Shown in pieces: positions 12,739 to 14,221 of a DNA stretch of 14,221 nucleotides; position 1 is the first letter of the stretch; the number at the start of each line of letters is the position of its first letter. This DNA comes from Desulfobacterales bacterium. GTDB lineage: Bacteria > Desulfobacterota > Desulfobacteria > Desulfobacterales > JAUCGF01. Below the pieces are notes generated by a model. That model saw only the letters and a program-made list of their open reading frames with translations. It made no database searches and was not told where the DNA came from. The stretch covers positions 1-14,221 of the forward strand of contig JAOZRC010000061.1 of assembly GCA_029940345.1 (NCBI GenBank). The letters are read 5' to 3'. The translations under genes were made by a program, and so were the position numbers.

Positions 12739-14221
12739 ATGCAATATCCTTTACAAGAAAAAATCGGCAATCCTGACCTGTTTACCGGCCGTGAAAAAGA
12801 ATTGCGTTTTGCAGAGAAATGGCTGAATTTTATTCCGAAAAAATTATCCAAATCGCGGATGATTTTGGCGCGCCGTAAAAGCGGGAAAACCGCATTTGTA
12901 CAGCGCCTTTTCAATCTGCTGTGGAATGCGAACGGAGATGTGATTCCGTTTTATTTTGAAATGACGGAAAACAAAGTCTGGATTCCAGAGCTTGCCGGGC
13001 AATATTACCGCGCCTTTGCCTCGCAATATATTTCCTTTATTGAAAGAGATGCATCACTTGTTGAACACCCGCTTTCCCTGAAAAAAATCAGGGAATACGG
13101 TGTGTCCAAATCAATCTCATTTTTTGTAGATGATATTGATTTCCTGATAGAAGAAAACAGACCGCACGGAATGCATACTTCAATGTGGGACACCGCCTGC
13201 GGAGGGCCGCATCGTTTTGCCGCTGTGCATGATAAGCGCTTTTTAGTGATTCTGGATGAATTTCAGAATTTTGCCAATTTTGTTTACCGGGATAAAGCGT
13301 GCAAAGATGCGTTGGATGAGACTATGCCCGGAAGCTATCATGGCCTTTCAGAGTCGAAAATCGCGCCGATGCTGGTAACCGGCTCGTACATCACTTTACT
13401 ACTTGATATCTGCGGCAAATACCTACAGGCCGGCCGGTTATCCCATTGGCATTTAAATCCGTATCTCACATCGAATGAAGGCTTGCAGGCGGTGTATAAA
13501 TACGCTGAAAATCACAATGAACCGGTTACAAACGAAACAGCGCTTCTGATCAACCGATTGTGCATGTCCGACCCGTTTTTTATCGCCTGTGTGATGCAGA
13601 GCGAATCAGAAAACAGGGACCTGAGTAGCCAAGAGGGCGTGATTGAAGCGTATAATTATGAGATCACGGATCGCTATTCTATGATGAACAAAACATGGAA
13701 CGAATATATCCAATTGACTTTGCAAAAAATCAATGACCGTCATGCCAAAAGCATGCTACTGTACCTCAGCAAACATTCCCACAGGTACTATACGCATCGG
13801 GAACTGAAAGAGAAACTGCAAATCGATCTTGATCTCGAAGTGATCAAAAAGAAACTGCTGCTGCTGGTGGATGCGGATGTTATCGAATGGGGCGTTTCCG
13901 ATATTGATTTCCGAGGGTTACAGGACGGCACACTCAATCTGATCCTGCGAAACCGCTTTGAAAAGGAAATAAGCGGTTATGTCCCCGATTTGAAGCAGGA
14001 GGCGCATGAGCAAATCCGTGAATTGCAAAAAGATAAAAAGCGGCTCCAGGGAAAGCTGAATAACCTATCAGGCCAGTTTGCCGAATATCAATTGTTCATG
14101 TCGTTTCGCTCGAAAAAACGGTTTGCTTTGTCGGAGTATTTCAGCGGGGTGCATGATACCGCAAGGTTGAATATTATTGATGTGAAGCAGCGCATCACGC
14201 TTCAACGGGAAAACGGCAAAC
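12739..14221 (+). CDS. AAA/ATPase_2-type ATP-binding protein, 3' end beyond window
   Basis: The reading frame is open to the window edge (494 codons visible). It starts MQYPLQEKIGNPDLFTGREK, the typical 'F.GRE.E' entry to archaeal-type (ATPase_2-like) AAA ATPases. The P-loop is ARRKSGKT (44-51), where the first Gly of GxxxxGKT is Ala. Walker B is FLVILDEF (168-175; Asp173, Glu174) and LVTGS (212-216) fits the sensor strand. About 335-385 looks like a winged helix (YTHRELKEKLQ), and 416-450 is a charged coiled coil. The last visible segment (IIDVKQRITLQRENGK) resembles the lead-in to a C-terminal PD-(D/E)XK nuclease domain found in many relatives; that domain would lie outside the window, so this is inference. 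Such proteins are often multicopy in Desulfobacterales-like genomes and their function is unclear. No adjacent partner is visible. Confidence 0.8.
   Translation, partial: MQYPLQEKIGNPDLFTGREKELRFAEKWLNFIPKKLSKSRMILARRKSGKTAFVQRLFNLLWNANGDVIPFYFEMTENKVWIPELAGQYYRAFASQYISFIERDASLVEHPLSLKKIREYGVSKSISFFVDDIDFLIEENRPHGMHTSMWDTACGGPHRFAAVHDKRFLVILDEFQNFANFVYRDKACKDALDETMPGSYHGLSESKIAPMLVTGSYITLLLDICGKYLQAGRLSHWHLNPYLTSNEGLQAVYKYAENHNEPVTNETALLINRLCMSDPFFIACVMQSESENRDLSSQEGVIEAYNYEITDRYSMMNKTWNEYIQLTLQKINDRHAKSMLLYLSKHSHRYYTHRELKEKLQIDLDLEVIKKKLLLLVDADVIEWGVSDIDFRGLQDGTLNLILRNRFEKEISGYVPDLKQEAHEQIRELQKDKKRLQGKLNNLSGQFAEYQLFMSFRSKKRFALSEYFSGVHDTARLNIIDVKQRITLQRENGK

Noticed and set aside
12669..13193. 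Three minus-strand open frames of 60-81 residues
   Set aside because: They are antisense to the ATPase gene, which has a strong ribosome site and clear Walker motifs.
1..14221. CRISPR array, tRNA, rRNA or phage module
   Set aside because: No regularly spaced repeat array, no tRNA-like cloverleaf, no rRNA segment and no phage structural gene was seen on either strand.

Overview
The window looks like chromosomal DNA from a Gram-negative, anaerobic, sulfate-reducer-like bacterium, most plausibly Desulfobacterota (Desulfobacterales). The basis is a set of recognisable genes: an outer-membrane LPS assembly protein (lptD), a diderm-type lipoprotein, a WecA-type polyprenyl-phosphate sugar transferase, NiFe-hydrogenase maturation genes (hypA, hypB), sucD and homoserine dehydrogenase. 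This placement is inferred from gene content and protein flavour; no marker rRNA is present.

Layout. Bases 1-380 carry no gene but hold a near-perfect 34-bp palindrome. Bases 381-1678 are a decayed region: the C-terminal two thirds of an ISNCY-like transposase (minus strand) abuts a headless ABC-2 permease fragment (plus strand). That fragment is fused in frame to what looks like the last residues of an SGNH/GDSL esterase. From 1786 to 6252 everything reads on the minus strand: hypA-hypB (nickel insertion), sucD without a neighbouring sucC, an unrecognised coiled-coil protein, and hom (threonine/methionine branch of aspartate metabolism). A 460-bp intergenic region (6253-6712) holds an inverted-repeat element and candidate promoters.

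From 6713 the strand switches to plus: lptD, a small lipoprotein whose mature N-terminus resembles LptM, purM, and a fusion protein joining a WecA/MraY-type sugar-1-phosphate transferase to the membrane and Rossmann part of a WbpM/CapD-like protein. The lptD-lipoprotein-sugar transferase grouping points to surface-glycan assembly, with purM as a housekeeping passenger. The window closes inside a plus-strand AAA-type ATPase (12739 to the edge) with a winged-helix and coiled-coil C-terminal part.

Most notable unexplained signals: (1) a dispersed inverted-repeat family with one copy on each side of lptD; (2) a 135-bp segment bounded by 14-bp inverted repeats that includes the sucD stop codon and ends in the hypA leader; (3) the lptD / LptM-like lipoprotein pair, where LptD has just two mature cysteines; (4) the WecA-WbpM-N fusion with no dehydratase domain; (5) the chimeric permease/esterase pseudogene. 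No CRISPR array, tRNA or rRNA gene was seen. I did not find a clearly new multi-gene system.
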